From assembly GCA_937136415.1 (NCBI GenBank), contig CAKZOK010000150.1, positions 1 to 64,000 of the forward strand: a DNA stretch of 64,000 nt, read 5' to 3'. Positions 63,218 to 64,000 of the stretch are shown here, piece after piece. Both the position numbers and the translations under genes were made by a program. Position 1 is the first letter of the stretch. The number at the start of each line of letters is the position of its first letter. This DNA comes from an uncultured Cytophagales bacterium. Its GTDB lineage: Bacteria > Bacteroidota > Bacteroidia > Cytophagales > Bernardetiaceae. The notes beneath the pieces are model-generated. The model was given only the letters and a program-made list of their open reading frames with translations. It made no database searches and was not told the DNA's origin.

Positions 63218-64000
63218 ATGTCTGAAAACATAAACCGTCCAAACGGTGCTATAAAAAATAGCAACCCAAGCCAGAATATCTCTGATGCTTATGCTTCCAA
63301 ATTCTTAATGGAAGCTCTCACTTACGACGACGTATTGCTCGTACCAGCTTATTCGGAAACTCTCCCACGCAATACACAAACCAAAACCAAACTTACTAAA
63401 ACAATTACATTGAATGTTCCGATTGTTTCGGCTGCAATGGATACAGTGAGTGAGGCTCAAATGGCGATTGCGATTGCTCAAGAAGGTGGAGTAGCTTTTA
63501 TTCATAAAAACATGAGTATTGCACGCCAAGCCGAGCAGGTCAGAAAAGTAAAACGTTCGGAGAGTGGAATGATTACCGACCCTGTAACTGTTTTTCCCTC
63601 TCAAACACTCGCAGATGCAAGCCGTTTGATGAAAGAGTTCAAAATTGGTGGAATACCTGTTATTGATGAAAATAAAAAATTGGTTGGAATCCTTACAAAC
63701 AGAGATTTGCGTTTCCAAAAAGACCTTTCTTTATCTATTTCTGATATAATGACTTCCGAAAATCTAATTACTGCCAAAGAGGGTGTTGATTTGCAGCAAG
63801 CAGAATCAATTTTAGATGCCAACAAAATCGAAAAATTATTAATTATTGATGATGAAAACAACCTTGTAGGGCTTATTACCTATAAAGATATTCTCAAAAA
63901 TAGCGACCGTCCGAATGCTTGTAAAGACGAACTAGGGCGTTTGCGTGTGGGAGCTGCTGTTGGTGTTACAGGCGACACACTCGAAAGAGTAGCTGCTTTG
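63218..64000 (+). CDS. guaB: IMP dehydrogenase (partial, 3' end outside window)
   Basis: The first 261 residues are open to the window end. Start ATG 63218: a start at 63188 is in frame but would precede the predicted transcription start. [17 protein letters not shown] and [19 protein letters not shown] are IMPDH landmarks. The CBS pair lies at about 105-215 (e.g. [20 protein letters not shown]). The enzyme makes XMP from IMP, the committed step to GTP. The catalytic Cys loop lies beyond the window. Confidence 0.96.
   Translation, partial: MSENINRPNGAIKNSNPSQNISDAYASKFLMEALTYDDVLLVPAYSETLPRNTQTKTKLTKTITLNVPIVSAAMDTVSEAQMAIAIAQEGGVAFIHKNMSIARQAEQVRKVKRSESGMITDPVTVFPSQTLADASRLMKEFKIGGIPVIDENKKLVGILTNRDLRFQKDLSLSISDIMTSENLITAKEGVDLQQAESILDANKIEKLLIIDDENNLVGLITYKDILKNSDRPNACKDELGRLRVGAAVGVTGDTLERVAAL

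Noticed and set aside
63305..63861. Minus-strand ORFs at the right end
   Set aside because: They lie antisense to guaB, which is open through the whole region.
1..64000. CRISPR arrays, insertion sequences, rRNA operons, known riboswitches
   Set aside because: No evenly spaced repeats with unique spacers, no transposase ORFs with terminal repeats, no rRNA sequence, and no recognisable riboswitch core were found.

Overview
The window is AT-rich chromosomal DNA from a member of the Bacteroidota, most likely the Cytophagales (a marine Bernardetia/Flexibacter-like bacterium is my guess, not a proof). The reasons: two giant secreted proteins with type IX secretion (T9SS) C-terminal sorting domains, the gliding lipoprotein GldH, SusC-free but PD40/OmpA- and TPR-rich envelope proteins, a Reg_prop sensor kinase, and Bacteroidota-type promoters (TTTG-N17..20-TAnnTTTG). 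I see no rRNA, no CRISPR array, no insertion sequence and no prophage.

Layout. 0-7.9 kb: a short C-terminal gene remnant, tRNA-Asn, an orphan HepT-like protein, menC, a 1261-residue T9SS adhesin-like protein, a 53-residue membrane peptide and a large membrane protein. 8-15.8 kb: a Tricorn-like S41 peptidase, a lipoprotein, a quinone-oxidoreductase-like enzyme, a methyltransferase, a DEDDh exonuclease and a TTG-started lipoprotein. 15.9-23 kb: a T9SS subtilase with alternating Ig-like/PKD modules and an OmpA/PD40 protein. 23.7-33.6 kb: prmC, map and the ribosomal run secY-L15-L30-S5-L18-L6-S8-S14-L5-L24-L14-S17-L29-L16 (minus strand). This run lacks both the usual upstream S10 genes and the downstream infA/S13/S11/S4/rpoA genes, and has unusually long spacers. 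It has a good promoter about 540 bp upstream of rplP and probably a second one before rplO.

34-47 kb (mostly plus strand): a small STAS-like protein, surE, a TPR protein (minus), xth, an orphan peptide-binding lipoprotein, a PASTA protein, gldH, pyrG, a zeta-like kinase overlapping a 67-residue partner, and yidC. 47-52.5 kb: an RlpA/SPOR protein, a DUF3817 membrane protein, an ankyrin lipoprotein, and a membrane protein that joins a degenerate CHAT/caspase-like N-terminus to WD40 repeats. 52.8-61.4 kb: methyltransferase, NUDIX, a propeller histidine kinase, an Lrp/AsnC regulator, and a TPR histidine kinase/LytTR response regulator pair. 61.5-64 kb: a zinc-ribbon membrane protein and guaB, which runs off the window end.

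Most genes are housekeeping or envelope genes typical of a gliding Cytophagales cell. The less ordinary signals are: (1) direct repeats TGGnATAAA at exact 21-bp spacing on both sides of the LytTR regulator gene, which look like its binding sites; (2) the CHAT-like/TM/WD40 protein with lost catalytic residues; (3) the zeta-like kinase/small-protein pair sitting between pyrG and yidC; (4) at least two families of dispersed imperfect palindromes; (5) an inverted-repeat-bounded element inside the ribosomal cluster; (6) a possible short RNA between the Lrp gene and the LytTR gene.
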